A stretch of DNA of 64,000 nt from NCBI GenBank assembly GCA_900016875.1, contig FCNR01000042.1, positions 1 to 64,000 of the forward strand, read 5' to 3'. Each line of letters starts with the position of its first letter. Within the stretch, counting starts at the first letter, position 1. The notes below the pieces were generated by a model. The model was not told the DNA's origin. It saw only the letters and a program-made list of their open reading frames with translations, and did not search any database. Made by a program: the position numbers and the translations under genes. The stretch is from Eubacteriaceae bacterium CHKCI004. Its GTDB lineage: Bacteria; Bacillota; Clostridia; Lachnospirales; Lachnospiraceae. This document shows, piece by piece, positions 25,140 through 34,625 of this stretch.

Positions 25140-26731
25140 TGGATACCAAAGCATTAAGACAAAAGATTCTTGACCTCGCTATCCGTGGTAAGCTTGTGCC
25201 ACAGGATCCCAACGATGAACCGGCATCGGTTCTTTTGGAGAGAATCCGTGAGCAGAAACAGCAGATGTTTAAAGAAGGAAAGCTAAAAAAGAAAGATATT
25301 AAGAATGACTCAATTATCTTTGTTGGTGAAGACAATTTGCATTATGAGAAGTTTGCTGATGGAACGGTGAAATGTATTGAAGATGAAATACCGTTTGAAG
25401 TGCCAGAAGGGTGGGAATGGGCGAGAATTGCTTCAGTTTCTAGCATTGTAACAGACGGTGAACATAAAACACCTCACAGATGTGAAAACTATTCCGGATA
25501 TTATCTGCTATCGGCACGGAATATACAAAATTCTTTTCTTCTGTTAGATAATGTTGATTATGTTGACAGAGAAGAATATTCTAGGATATCTAAGCGCTGT
25601 AACCCTAAACGAAATGATGTTCTAATTTCATGTTCAGGTAGCGTAGGACGTGTGGCGGTTGTTGAGGATGATAATCATTATGTGATGGTACGAAGTGCAG
25701 CAATGATTCGATTTATTAATTTAAATCCATATTTTGGAATGTATGCTTTACAATCCCATTTTTTACAACTACAAATTCAAAAATCATCAAAGCAAACAGC
25801 CCAAGCAAACCTTTTTCAGGGCGCAATATTAAACTTGTTGCTACCTATTCCACCGTTTAAGGCACAGCGGGAAATAGCAAAAAAAGTATCCGGATTATTT
25901 AAAGATATACATGAAATTGAAAACGAAAAAATTATTATTGACGATTTATTAAAAAGAACTAAAGCTAAAATTCTTGACATGGCTATCAGGGGAAAGCTAG
26001 TACCACAGAATCCAGATGATGAGCCAGCTTCTGCTCTTCTGAAACGTATCAGAGCAAAGAAAAAAGAACTTGTCAAACAGCGCAAAATCAAACGTGACAA
26101 GAAAGAATCCATTATCTTCAAAGGTGAGGATAACTCTTATTATGAGAAGATTGAGTCTGTTATCCGGTGCATTAATTCGGAAATTCCTTTCAAAATACCG
26201 GACGGTTGGGCATACGAACGACTTGGAAATATTTGTTCTGTTGCAAGAGGAGGATCTCCGAGACCTATCGAGAACTATCTCACCGATGATAAAAATGGAT
26301 TAAACTGGATTAAAATCGGAGATACAGAGCAAGGCGGCAAATATATATTCTCTACAAAGGAAAAAATCCGATCAGATGGATTGAACAAAACAAGATATGT
26401 GCATTGCGGTGATTTTTTGCTAACAAATTCAATGAGCTTTGGTCGTCCATATATTTTAAAAACAGATGGGTGTATTCACGACGGTTGGCTTGTAATTGGA
26501 GAGGTAGAAACTGTATTCAATCAGGATTTTCTCTATTATATGTTAAGTTCATCGGCTATGTATAATGCATTAAGCATACTAGCAGCTGGATCAACAGTAA
26601 AAAATCTAAAATCCGATAGTGTTAAATCGCTCATTGTGCCAATCCCGCCGATTGAAGAGCAAAAGGCTATTGCAACCCAAGTAGAAACACTTTTGACAAT
26701 TACAGCCCAAGTAGAAAAAAGCCTCAGCTGA
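25139..26731 (+). CDS. hsdS: Type I specificity subunit S, expressed copy
   Basis: 530 aa with two target-recognition domains (TRD1 about 85-250; TRD2 about 350-520), each preceded by a conserved stretch: KILDLAIRGKLVPQ at the N-terminus and KILDMAIRGKLVPQ in the middle. It is the only hsdS here with a full N-terminus and a link to hsdM. Three segments are repeated in inverted orientation downstream (25334-25415, 26084-26143, 26134-26153), matching the points where TRDs could be swapped. It ends VEKSLS inside a palindrome shared with the facing silent cassette. Confidence 0.93.
   Translation: MDTKALRQKILDLAIRGKLVPQDPNDEPASVLLERIREQKQQMFKEGKLKKKDIKNDSIIFVGEDNLHYEKFADGTVKCIEDEIPFEVPEGWEWARIASVSSIVTDGEHKTPHRCENYSGYYLLSARNIQNSFLLLDNVDYVDREEYSRISKRCNPKRNDVLISCSGSVGRVAVVEDDNHYVMVRSAAMIRFINLNPYFGMYALQSHFLQLQIQKSSKQTAQANLFQGAILNLLLPIPPFKAQREIAKKVSGLFKDIHEIENEKIIIDDLLKRTKAKILDMAIRGKLVPQNPDDEPASALLKRIRAKKKELVKQRKIKRDKKESIIFKGEDNSYYEKIESVIRCINSEIPFKIPDGWAYERLGNICSVARGGSPRPIENYLTDDKNGLNWIKIGDTEQGGKYIFSTKEKIRSDGLNKTRYVHCGDFLLTNSMSFGRPYILKTDGCIHDGWLVIGEVETVFNQDFLYYMLSSSAMYNALSILAAGSTVKNLKSDSVKSLIVPIPPIEEQKAIATQVETLLTITAQVEKSLS
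25334..25415 (+). repeat. 82-bp inverted repeat, hsdS copy (pairs with 29546-29627)
   Basis: Identical over 82 bp to the reverse complement of 29546-29627. It encodes NLHYEKFADGTVKCIEDEIP and FEVPEGW, just before TRD1. Recombination between the copies would invert about 4.3 kb and exchange the whole TRD1-TRD2 set. Confidence 0.9.
26084..26143 (+). repeat. 60-bp imperfect inverted repeat (pairs with 28809-28868)
   Basis: 55 of 60 bases match the reverse complement of 28809-28868. It encodes KIKRDKKES and IFKGE-NSYY at the end of the central conserved region, before TRD2. It could serve TRD2 exchange with the distal cassette. Confidence 0.8.
26134..26153 (+). repeat. 20-bp inverted repeat (pairs with 27287-27306)
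   Basis: CTCTTATTATGAGAAGATTG is identical to the reverse complement of 27287-27306. The two copies bound a 1.17-kb segment whose inversion would replace TRD2 of the expressed gene with the TRD of the proximal silent cassette. Confidence 0.85.
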
Positions 26732-26744
26732 GGCTCTTTTCTAC
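26711..26744. repeat. Palindrome joining the 3' ends of two facing hsdS reading frames
   Basis: Two 17-nt arms (GTAGAAAAAAGCCTCAG and CTGAGGCTCTTTTCTAC) with a single mismatch. Each arm encodes VEKSLS of one hsdS frame, and each stop codon lies within the other's arm. It is almost at the centre of the 1.17-kb invertible segment, so the C-terminus is preserved after inversion. It may also terminate transcription both ways. Confidence 0.85.
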
Positions 26745-27306
26745 ACTCTCGATCAATGCAAATACCGATTGTAGCTTGGCACATACAGCCTTCTGCTCTT
26801 TACCCGGTGGCACAGGATATAACCATCCTTCAATATTATCTTTACTTATGGATGGAGAATTATCGCCCTTCATATATTGGTTCAAACCGCCCACGACATA
26901 CCCCGAAATCATCAAATAGAACATGAACTCCGGTAAAAATGTGCCATTTGAGTTACAGATATAAAACCCGGTGGAAGCAATACAACTGCTATACTTTTCT
27001 TCAACTAGTGCAATATTTTCAAGGTAAGGTCTAACCAAAGAAAATAAAACACTTCCATTTTTCACCGATCTGCTGGCTCGACTCGGAGCATCGGATACAG
27101 GTAGGTGTTTCGCCTCCTTAATTTTGTGCAGTCGATTGTCAATAGCATTGATATCGATGTAATCAAAAAACTCACCTTGAGGCTTAGCACTTTCCATACC
27201 TTCAAAACACGAATAGCCCCTGCACCACGTCCAACTATTAGGCAGTTCAAAGGGTATTTCATTATCGATATTTTTTACCTTGTTGCCAATCTTCTCATAA
27301 TAAGAG
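26724..27306 (-). pseudogene. Silent hsdS cassette, single TRD, inverted
   Basis: Read leftward, the frame starts within the 20-bp repeat (SYYEKIGNKVKNIDNEIPFELPNSW) and continues open through a TRD to VEKSLS. An internal ATG at 27197 exists, but homology clearly extends upstream to 27306, without start or ribosome-binding site. It is therefore a promoterless replacement for the C-terminal TRD of the expressed hsdS, not a gene by itself. Confidence 0.85.
27287..27306 (-). repeat. 20-bp inverted repeat, silent cassette copy
   Basis: Reverse-complement copy of 26134-26153. It marks the 5' edge of the proximal silent cassette, where homology to the expressed gene begins. Confidence 0.85.
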
Positions 27307-27377
27307 GAGATAGAACATCAAGCCTCTATAATTAATTCAGCGAATCATCGCAAATAAAATTATGGAGGTGTCTTTTC

Positions 27378-28187
27378 ATGAAGACAAAAGTTACATTTGA
27401 GGAATATCTGAAAAAGGATAATCTCGCACAAAACAGCATTGAATCGTACTTGTGGACGGTGAACTATTTTATGACGAACTATGAACAAGTATCGTCAGAA
27501 AATTTGCTTGCATACAAAGGTTTTTTGATGGAGCATTTCAAACCCAAAACCGTAAATTTGAGAATTCAGGCAATAAACAAATATCTGGATTATCTGAAAA
27601 AGCCACAGCTCAGACTCAAAGCTGTGAAAATACAGCAGAAAAGCTTTTTGGAGAATGTAATCAGTAATGCTGACTACAAATTTTTGAAGCGTCAACTGAA
27701 AAAAGATGGAAACATGGAATGGTATTTTGTTGTCTGGTATCTTGGGGCAACCGGTGCCCGTGTAAGTGAACTAATCCGCATCAAAATTGAACATGTTGAA
27801 CTTGGTTATTTTGACTTGTATACCAAAGGTGGAAAATTGCGCCGATTATTTATTCCCAAGAAATTAAGAGAAGAAACTATTGCATGGTTGGAAGAAACAG
27901 GACGTTCTTCTGGATATTTGTTTTTGAATCGTTATGGTGATCGTATTACCACTCGTGGAATTTCACAGCAGTTGAAGAATTATGCGGATAAATACGGTCT
28001 GGATAAAAAGGTAGTTTATCCACATTCTTTTCGCCACCGCTATGCCAAGAATTTTCTTGAAAAATATAATGATATTGCTTTACTTGCTGATCTAATGGGA
28101 CATGAAAGTATCGAAACTACCCGTATATATTTGCGTCGTACAGCCAGTGAGCAACAAGCTCTTGTCGATAAAATCGTTACATGGTAA
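27378..28187 (+). CDS. Tyrosine recombinase of the hsdS inversion system
   Basis: 269 aa phage-integrase-family recombinase. Catalytic Arg in TGARVSEL (about 129), the H-x-x-R box HSFRHRY (about 216), and the C-terminal H and Tyr in LMGHESIETTRIYLRR. A short N-terminal SAM-like domain precedes it. GGAGGTG precedes ATG 27378. It lies between the two silent hsdS cassettes, exactly where recombinases of invertible type I systems are found, and should itself flip with the 4.3-kb segment. Confidence 0.93.
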   Translation: MKTKVTFEEYLKKDNLAQNSIESYLWTVNYFMTNYEQVSSENLLAYKGFLMEHFKPKTVNLRIQAINKYLDYLKKPQLRLKAVKIQQKSFLENVISNADYKFLKRQLKKDGNMEWYFVVWYLGATGARVSELIRIKIEHVELGYFDLYTKGGKLRRLFIPKKLREETIAWLEETGRSSGYLFLNRYGDRITTRGISQQLKNYADKYGLDKKVVYPHSFRHRYAKNFLEKYNDIALLADLMGHESIETTRIYLRRTASEQQALVDKIVTW

Positions 28188-28202
28188 GTACACTAAGTAT
28201 AC

Positions 28203-28229
28203 AGCCGCCCCGTTTATTCAAGGGCGGCT
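28203..28229. terminator. Hairpin between recombinase and distal hsdS cassette
   Basis: 8-bp GC-rich stem AGCCGCCC / GGGCGGCT with an 11-nt loop, between convergent reading frames. The T-run is short, so efficiency is uncertain. Confidence 0.55.
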
Positions 28230-28808
28230 ATTGAATTACTTACATAAAATGCTATCCAGTAGGGAAAATATCTGTTTTAATTGTTTCACAATATGATTCT
28301 GTTCCTCAAGTGGTGGCAGTGCAAATGGAATCAGAGAAAGGATATTTCCAGTAAGATGCTTAATTGTTACGCCTTTACAAAGAGACTTGATAATCCCACG
28401 GCTCTCGTAATACATCATGTAATACATAAAATAGAATGGATTGCATCCACCATAGAATCTAACCCGATGCAATGCATTCTGATATTGGATTTCATTTTCA
28501 GCAGTCCATACACAGCTTCGTCCTACATCTCCTCCCTCACATATAAGGAGGTCGTTACGCCGGATAGTGTACCTCTCAAGTTCTTCTGGTTCGAAACGCA
28601 TTTCATTCAGGTCTGTTAAGTCCACTTTGTTCCAGTACACATTTATACTGCGAAGATAAGGGTGATTTACGCCTGTATTTTTGGCTCTGTCAAGGGTTTT
28701 TCCCAACTCTACTCTCGCTATATTGGGCAAAGAACACCATTCCCAATTGTCTGGCAGTTCAAAGATAAACTGCTCATCAATTGGTTCTGTACGTGCACTT
28801 TTACGGAT

Positions 28809-28868
28809 ATAATAAGAGTTATTCTCACCTTTGAAGATAAGGGATTCCTTCTTGTCTCGCTTGATTTT
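28809..28868 (-). repeat. 60-bp imperfect inverted repeat, distal cassette copy
   Basis: Reverse-complement partner of 26084-26143 (5 mismatches), at the central conserved region before TRD2 of the distal cassette. Confidence 0.8.
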
Positions 28869-29545
28869 CCCTTGTTTTATGAGTTCTTCTTTTTCTGCAC
28901 GGATACGTTCCAATAGAACGGAAGCAGGTTCGTCATTCGGATTCTGCGGAACAAGTTGCCCACGGATAGCAAGATCGAGAATTTTTGATTTCGTTGTCAA
29001 AACTAAGTTTGAGATGTTAGCTTGTTCATCCTCAATTGTTAAAATATAAGAAATACATTTTTTTAGGTTCCTTTTAATAGCTACTTGTTCATTCAGAGGT
29101 GGTATGGGTATTAGAAAAGTTGACAAGGTTGTCGCGCTTAAGCCTCCCCTACCAGAACCAACTTGTCTGGCAAATATTTGCTCTTGAATGTAGGGAGAAG
29201 TAATAACACTATGAATATATTTTCGCAATTTAAGATTTACTAATCTAACAATAATTACATGCTGATTAACATTCGCAATATCAAAATCATCTGGAACCAA
29301 TGCACATCTTCCGATAGAACCACCAGTAATATTAAGCAAAATATCTTTGGCTCTAACAATACTTCCAGATTTCTTTTGATTTATTTCTTCAGAAATATAA
29401 GCGACATCATCCAAAACAAGACCATCGTCATATACATTTTGTGAACGTATAAATTTAATTCCTGATGAACTATAAATCGCCGCACCTCCAGTTGGTGTAC
29501 TTCCAGCGCCAATTTTAGTTGTAAGAGAGAGGAGTCTACTCCACC

Positions 29546-29627
29546 CCCACCCTTCTGGCACTTCAAACGGTATTTCATCTTCAATACATTTCACCGTTCC
29601 ATCAGCAAACTTCTCATAATGCAAATT
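29546..29627 (-). repeat. 82-bp inverted repeat, distal cassette copy
   Basis: Exact reverse complement of 25334-25415. It forms the outer edge of the invertible region, next to where hsdS homology stops. Confidence 0.9.
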
Positions 29628-29651
29628 ACCGGCACAAATCCACCGTTCCAC

Positions 29652-29892
29652 GGTGGGTAATCTACCGTACCACTCCTTGTTTTGATACCGTGAGATAAAG
29701 TAAAATATAAGTATGTAGAGATAAGATTGTAAAAAGAAAAGTCTGATACCGATAGGGTTAAGGGAAGTTCTATCTGTCAGAAAATAAGAAATTTTGATTG
29801 TTTCAGATACAATAATTTTAGAATTACTGTAAGAACATCAGATGAACCATGCATTTTTTTCTTTAATTTTACATTTTGCAGGGGTTCACACG
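29652..29892. other. AT-rich intergenic region, no gene seen
   Basis: About 240 bp from the end of the hsdS locus to the pgi promoter. No convincing reading frame, RNA or repeat was seen. It probably marks the right edge of the island. Confidence 0.5.
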
Positions 29893-29921
29893 TTGAAATC
29901 GGATAATTTTTTTAGTATAAT
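29893..29921 (+). promoter_or_regulatory. Sigma-A promoter of pgi
   Basis: TTGAAA (29893-29898), 17-bp spacer, TATAAT (29916-29921). It lies about 100 bp before the pgi start. Confidence 0.8.
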
Positions 29922-30018
29922 AATTACAAACCGTTTTGGTGTGGGAGTTCTTTTTATAAAACAATTGTACATTTTTTAAAAGAAGACTCGCAGCAAAGAA
30001 CATAAAGGAGGATTACTT

Positions 30019-31602
30019 ATGGTTACATGGAACAACATGGACACTCTGGCATCTTACCAGAAGCTCAGCACGATGAAGGATCGTGTAAACATTATTGAAG
30101 CAATGTCAGGCGAAGAAGGAGCAGAGCGTGTAAAACGTTACACAACTCCTATGGCTGCAGGTATGTCTTACAATTACGCTGCAAAAGAAGTGGATGACGC
30201 CATCCTTGAGCAGCTGGCGGCTCTGGCAGAGGAAGCGCAGCTTGTGGACAAGTTCGAAGAACTTTATAACGGTGCTGTCATCAATACCGGCGAGAATCGT
30301 AAAGTTCTTCATCATCTGGCTCGGAGACAGCTTGGCAAAGACGTCATTGATAACGGAGTTAATAAACGTGATTTTTACACAGGCGTACAGGCAAAAGCTG
30401 CTGATTTTGCCAACAAGGTACACGCCGGTGAGATTACAAATGCAGCAGGGGAAACATTTACCACAGTCGTTCAGATCGGTATCGGCGGCAGTGACCTGGG
30501 TCCTCGCGCATTATATCTGGCTCTTGAGAACTGGGCAAAAACGAATAACACATTGAAGATGGAAGCGAAGTTCATCAGCAATGTAGATCCGGATGATGCG
30601 GCTGCAGTATTAAATTCTATCGATGTATCCCGTTCATTATTTATCGTTGTTTCTAAGTCCGGAACAACACTGGAAACATTGACCAACGAAGCTTTCGTAA
30701 AGGACGCTTTAGTGAAGGCAGGACTGAATCCATCTAACCATATGCTTGCCGTGACAAGTGAGACTTCTCCGCTGGCACAGGGAGATGATTATCTTGATGC
30801 CTTCTTTATGGATGATTATATTGGCGGACGTTTCTCCTCCAGTTCAGCAGTGGGCGGCGTTGTCCTTTCCCTGGCATTCGGCCCGGAAGTTTTCGCTGAG
30901 ATCTTAAACGGAGCTGCTGATGAGGATAAACTTGCCACGAACAGAAACTTATTACAGAACCCGGATATGCTGGACGCCCTGATCGGTATTTACGAGCGGA
31001 ATGTACAGGGCTATCCTGCCACAGCCGTTCTTCCGTACTCCCAGGCATTAAGCCGTTTCCCTGCACATTTACAGCAGATGGATATGGAGTCCAACGGTAA
31101 GTCTGTAAACCGTTTCGGTGAATATGTCAGCTACCCGACCGGACCGATTATTTTCGGTGAGCCGGGAACAAACGGACAGCATTCCTTCTATCAGCTTCTG
31201 CATCAGGGCACAGACATTACTCCACTTCAGTTTGTTGGATTTAAACAGAGTCAGATCGGCACAGATGTTGTGATCGAAGGCACCACCAGCCAGCAGAAGT
31301 TATGTGCGAACGTAGCTGCACAAATCGTGGCCTTTGCCTGCGGTAAAGACGACGAGAACAGCAATAAGGCATTCAAGGGCGGACGTCCATCCAGCATTAT
31401 CATCGGTGAACAGCTGACACCGGCTTCCCTTGGCGCACTGCTTGCGCATTTCGAGAACAAGATTATGTTCCAGGGATTTGTATGGAACTTAAACAGCTTT
31501 GATCAGGAAGGAGTACAGTTAGGAAAAGTACTGGCAAAACGTGTACTGGCTCACGACACAGACGGTGCGCTGAAGGTTTACAGCAATTTATTGGATATCT
31601 AA
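30019..31602 (+). CDS. pgi: Glucose-6-phosphate isomerase
   Basis: 527 aa, interconverts glucose-6-phosphate and fructose-6-phosphate. Recognisable blocks are IGIGGSDLGP, VVSKSGTTLETL, GGRFSSSSAVGG and the catalytic-region GTNGQHSFYQL. The length fits the longer bacterial form. AAAGGAGG precedes ATG 30019. Monocistronic: own promoter upstream, terminator hairpin downstream. Confidence 0.95.
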   Translation: MVTWNNMDTLASYQKLSTMKDRVNIIEAMSGEEGAERVKRYTTPMAAGMSYNYAAKEVDDAILEQLAALAEEAQLVDKFEELYNGAVINTGENRKVLHHLARRQLGKDVIDNGVNKRDFYTGVQAKAADFANKVHAGEITNAAGETFTTVVQIGIGGSDLGPRALYLALENWAKTNNTLKMEAKFISNVDPDDAAAVLNSIDVSRSLFIVVSKSGTTLETLTNEAFVKDALVKAGLNPSNHMLAVTSETSPLAQGDDYLDAFFMDDYIGGRFSSSSAVGGVVLSLAFGPEVFAEILNGAADEDKLATNRNLLQNPDMLDALIGIYERNVQGYPATAVLPYSQALSRFPAHLQQMDMESNGKSVNRFGEYVSYPTGPIIFGEPGTNGQHSFYQLLHQGTDITPLQFVGFKQSQIGTDVVIEGTTSQQKLCANVAAQIVAFACGKDDENSNKAFKGGRPSSIIIGEQLTPASLGALLAHFENKIMFQGFVWNLNSFDQEGVQLGKVLAKRVLAHDTDGALKVYSNLLDI

Positions 31603-31661
31603 TCTGTCCACATTATCTGCTGAAACAGGGATGCCAGATTAAGACAAAAAAGTTATATAAG

Positions 31662-31696
31662 AATCCGGGCGGATATAAAATGTCTGCCCGGATTTT
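31662..31696 (+). terminator. Terminator after pgi
   Basis: Stem AATCCGGGC / GCCCGGATT with a 15-nt loop, then TTTTG. Confidence 0.8.
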
Positions 31697-31756
31697 GTGT
31701 GATAAGCCCGGAGGACGGCCGCCGTGCTTGCATCATAAAGAAAGGAATGTCTCCCG

Positions 31757-32833
31757 ATGACGAAGAAAGAAGCCTGCCGTATCCTTGGCATCGCCGCCGA
31801 TGCGTCCTTACAGGATATCAAAAAGAGATACCGGCATCTGATGACACAGGTGCACCCTGACGTACATGTGTCCGTGCGGAAGCGCTACGCTTACAGCGCC
31901 AGAGAAATTAATATCGCTTATTCTGTCCTGCGGCGGGAGAGAGAGGAAGCGCAGTCCTCGGGCGGCCGCCGTTCCGATGAGTTTTCTTCCGGCACTTTCT
32001 CTGAATCAATGGCCGGTTCCCGAAAAAAACGCGCATCTGTCTGGGACGCTCCCGTCAATCCGCAGGCCTACATGGAGCGGGATATCTTTCATTATGCCGA
32101 GGACTTTGATGGAAGCATCATCGGACATTTCCCCATAGCCAGAGGAAAGTACCTCTGGAAAACCGAAGAAGATTTTCCGTTGTTTCTTCGGAGTATTTAC
32201 CTGTGCGGGAAACAGCTTCTGGATGAGATTGATGACAGACTCCATCGGCGGGCGCCTGCCGCATCCCGCCTTGATATCCAGGCGGAACTTACGTATCTGC
32301 TGGCGCAGCAGTTTATTCATAGCACAGCGCTGCTTCATGAACTGGCAAAGGAGAAAATCACGGCAGAAGATGGCAGCACCATATTTCGGGTTGCGGCCAT
32401 GCTGGAGACCGGCGGGGACTATGGCGCGCAAAAAAGCGGGGCGCCCCTGGATTTACATTTTGTTACAAAGGCTCCTGTCCGGCATTCTTTTTCACTTAAG
32501 CCCGGCGACCTGCTTTATCCTGCCGGTATCCGGAAACACAGGCTTTATCTGAAAAATCGCGGGGGACAGGAACTGGGCTATCTGTCCTTCCATGATGACC
32601 GCATGTATTATATTGTGGTGCCGCTGCTGGAACAGAGGGGTGTGATGGTGAGAGTGGAATCCGCCGGGACTGCTGGAACGAACGGAAGTTCCCCAAACAG
32701 AGAAACCGGAAGCCGACGCAGTCATCCGCTTCGTTTGTGGCTTAAGCTGCCGCAGGAGGCGGGACATGTCATGCCGGAGAATCTGAATCTGAAGATTGAA
32801 AACCTTCTGAATGAATATCAGGGACAAGTATAA
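31757..32833 (+). CDS. J-domain protein
   Basis: 358 aa. N-terminal J domain (1-60) with HPD at 33-35 and the usual helix II (LQDIKKRYRHLMTQVHPD). The remaining 300 residues have no zinc fingers, no Gly/Phe linker and no DnaJ C-terminal fold; I do not recognise them. The protein should stimulate an Hsp70, but its client is unknown. GAAAGGAATG provides the ribosome-binding region before ATG 31757. Confidence 0.8.
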   Translation: MTKKEACRILGIAADASLQDIKKRYRHLMTQVHPDVHVSVRKRYAYSAREINIAYSVLRREREEAQSSGGRRSDEFSSGTFSESMAGSRKKRASVWDAPVNPQAYMERDIFHYAEDFDGSIIGHFPIARGKYLWKTEEDFPLFLRSIYLCGKQLLDEIDDRLHRRAPAASRLDIQAELTYLLAQQFIHSTALLHELAKEKITAEDGSTIFRVAAMLETGGDYGAQKSGAPLDLHFVTKAPVRHSFSLKPGDLLYPAGIRKHRLYLKNRGGQELGYLSFHDDRMYYIVVPLLEQRGVMVRVESAGTAGTNGSSPNRETGSRRSHPLRLWLKLPQEAGHVMPENLNLKIENLLNEYQGQV

Positions 32834-33189
32834 ATCAGCTCCTTGTTTAGAGATTCTTATTATAGCAAATGCACGGGAAAGTTGACGACAAGCTCGACTT
32901 TCCCGGCCTTAGCTTTAGAGATAGGAATACTGGCATATCTTCGTTCATAGTAACTCCTTTCTCCGCCAGCCCGGGTATAGCCTGAAAAGAGGCAATAATA
33001 ATATAATATATTTTTATCATTGTTCGATTATAAAAATATATATTTCTTTCTGTAATAACAGTTTCATTATACTACAAATCATCCGTGAAAAAATAAAAAA
33101 CTCTAAAATCTTTCTCTAAAAAGTGATATAATCATCGAGATTGCTTTCACGCAGCCATTGAAGAAAAAAGAAAGGAACGGAGGAACCAA
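32834..33189. other. Intergenic region with a hairpin
   Basis: About 355 bp without a gene. A 12-bp stem CGGGAAAGTTGA / TCGACTTTCCCG (32874-32905, one G-T pair) may terminate the J-domain gene but has no clear T-run. A TATAAT at 33125-33130 may be the -10 of the rng operon, without a good -35. Confidence 0.5.
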
Positions 33190-34464
33190 ATGAACAATAA
33201 ACTGATTATCACCGAAACCTCCGGTGTCATCCGCTACGGGTATTTCAGGGACGGTATTCCCGTGGAGCTCTACTGTGAGCAAAAAGAGCAGGAGAGTCTT
33301 GTGGGAAATATTTATGCTGCCCGGGTGGAACGAGTGGCCGATGGCATAGACGGAGCCTTTCTGGAAATCGGACAGAACGGCAAATGTTACTATCGTCTGC
33401 CGAAAAGTGGACAGCAGCCGGTGAAGCTGTCGCCGGGCCATGAGGACAGGCTGTATGGCGGCGATATTATCCTGGTGCAGATCACCAAAGACGCTGTGAA
33501 GACAAAGCTTCCGGTGGCGGATGGCAACGTAAGCCTCACCGGAAAATATTTCGTCCTGACGTTGGGCGACAGGCGTTCCGGCGTATCCAAAAAAATCCGG
33601 AACATCAGAGAGAGGAAACGACTCTCTGCCGTTGCCGATACTTATATAAAGGATGAATATGGCATTGTGGTCCGCACCAACGCTGAGGGCGTTGCGGAAG
33701 AAGAACTCAATAAAGAACTCACAGCGCTGACAGCCCGATACCAGGCGCTGATGAAAAAGGCTGCGTTCTCGGAAGCAAGGAGTCTTTTGTACCGGGAGCC
33801 GCCGTGTTATATCACACTGGGAAAAGAGCTGCCGGCAGCAGAGCTTAATGAGATTGTCACGGACAGTCCGGAAATATACGAGGAGCTGCGGCAATATTAC
33901 GGCGATGGATGTTACGAATTTTCTGGCGGCAGTGCGCCATTGCCATCCCATAGTAAAAATCCGGCGGCATGTCAGCAGAAATCGTCAAACGGTATCTGCC
34001 GGATCACGCTTTATACTGACGCATACCCTCTGGAGAAGCTGTACCGTCTTGACCATTTTTATGAAACCGCCCTTCAGAAAACCGTCTGGCTGCCTTCCGG
34101 CGGCAGTCTGGTCATCGAGCCCACAGAAGCCATGGTGGTCATTGATGTCAACAGCGGCAGCGTCACCAAAAAGAAAAAACACGCCGACAAGATCTTTTAT
34201 GAGATGAATCGGGAGGCGGCCGTGGAAATTGCCAGACAGCTGCGCCTCCGAAACCTGTCCGGCATCATCCTCATTGATTTCATCAATATGGAGAAAAAAG
34301 AACAGAGGCAGGAACTCCTGGCCTTTCTGGCGGAAGAATGTAAAAAAGACCGGGTAAACTGCCAGGTCATTGACATGACAGCCCTCGGTCTGGTGGAAAT
34401 GATCCGCAGCAAAGGAAGGAAACCCCTTCATGAGCAGATGCGGGATGCGAGGAATTCGTGTTGA
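33190..34464 (+). CDS. rng: Ribonuclease E/G family protein
   Basis: 424 aa. N-terminal S1-like RNA-binding part (SLVGNIYAARVERVADGIDGAFLEIG, about 37-62), then the RNase H-like/DNase I-like catalytic core with the metal-binding aspartates in VVIDVNSG and GIILIDFINM. Shorter than E. coli RNase G, as usual in clostridia. GGAGG precedes ATG 33190. In related genomes it sits directly before rplU; here an unrelated gene intervenes. Confidence 0.9.
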   Translation: MNNKLIITETSGVIRYGYFRDGIPVELYCEQKEQESLVGNIYAARVERVADGIDGAFLEIGQNGKCYYRLPKSGQQPVKLSPGHEDRLYGGDIILVQITKDAVKTKLPVADGNVSLTGKYFVLTLGDRRSGVSKKIRNIRERKRLSAVADTYIKDEYGIVVRTNAEGVAEEELNKELTALTARYQALMKKAAFSEARSLLYREPPCYITLGKELPAAELNEIVTDSPEIYEELRQYYGDGCYEFSGGSAPLPSHSKNPAACQQKSSNGICRITLYTDAYPLEKLYRLDHFYETALQKTVWLPSGGSLVIEPTEAMVVIDVNSGSVTKKKKHADKIFYEMNREAAVEIARQLRLRNLSGIILIDFINMEKKEQRQELLAFLAEECKKDRVNCQVIDMTALGLVEMIRSKGRKPLHEQMRDARNSC

Positions 34465-34625
34465 CGCACCTTATTTATATCATTGTGGTAAAAGTATTCC
34501 CGGGGCGGGGATTGACTAGCTGAAAGCTACATGATAAAGTGAAAAAAATGATATTTGGTTTGTTTGAAAGTTGACGCGGCGGTTTGGTTAAACACAGCCT
34601 TTGCCGGAGAAAGGGGCGTGGGGAG

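Larger units (their letters stand above)
28236..29651 (-). pseudogene. Silent hsdS cassette with two TRDs, inverted
   Basis: 471 codons read leftward: the NLHYEKFADG block, a TRD1, the central KILDLAIRGQLVPQ region, a TRD2 and a C-terminus ending LDSILCK. It lacks the N-terminal about 60 residues of the expressed HsdS and has no ribosome-binding site; homology begins at the 82-bp repeat end (29627), only 8 codons after the first ATG. It supplies a complete alternative pair of TRDs. Its TRDs differ in sequence from both of those now in the expressed gene. Confidence 0.85.

Noticed and set aside
27197-27199. Internal ATG as start of a separate short HsdS protein
   Set aside because: HsdS homology continues upstream to 27306 and no ribosome-binding site precedes the ATG, so a silent cassette explains it better.
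32874-32905. Hairpin considered as a small RNA or riboswitch
   Set aside because: Only one stem is visible, with no conserved aptamer features; more likely a weak terminator.
33103-33951. 282-codon reading frame antisense to rng
   Set aside because: It mirrors the codon structure of the conserved rng gene, has no family pattern and no ribosome-binding site.
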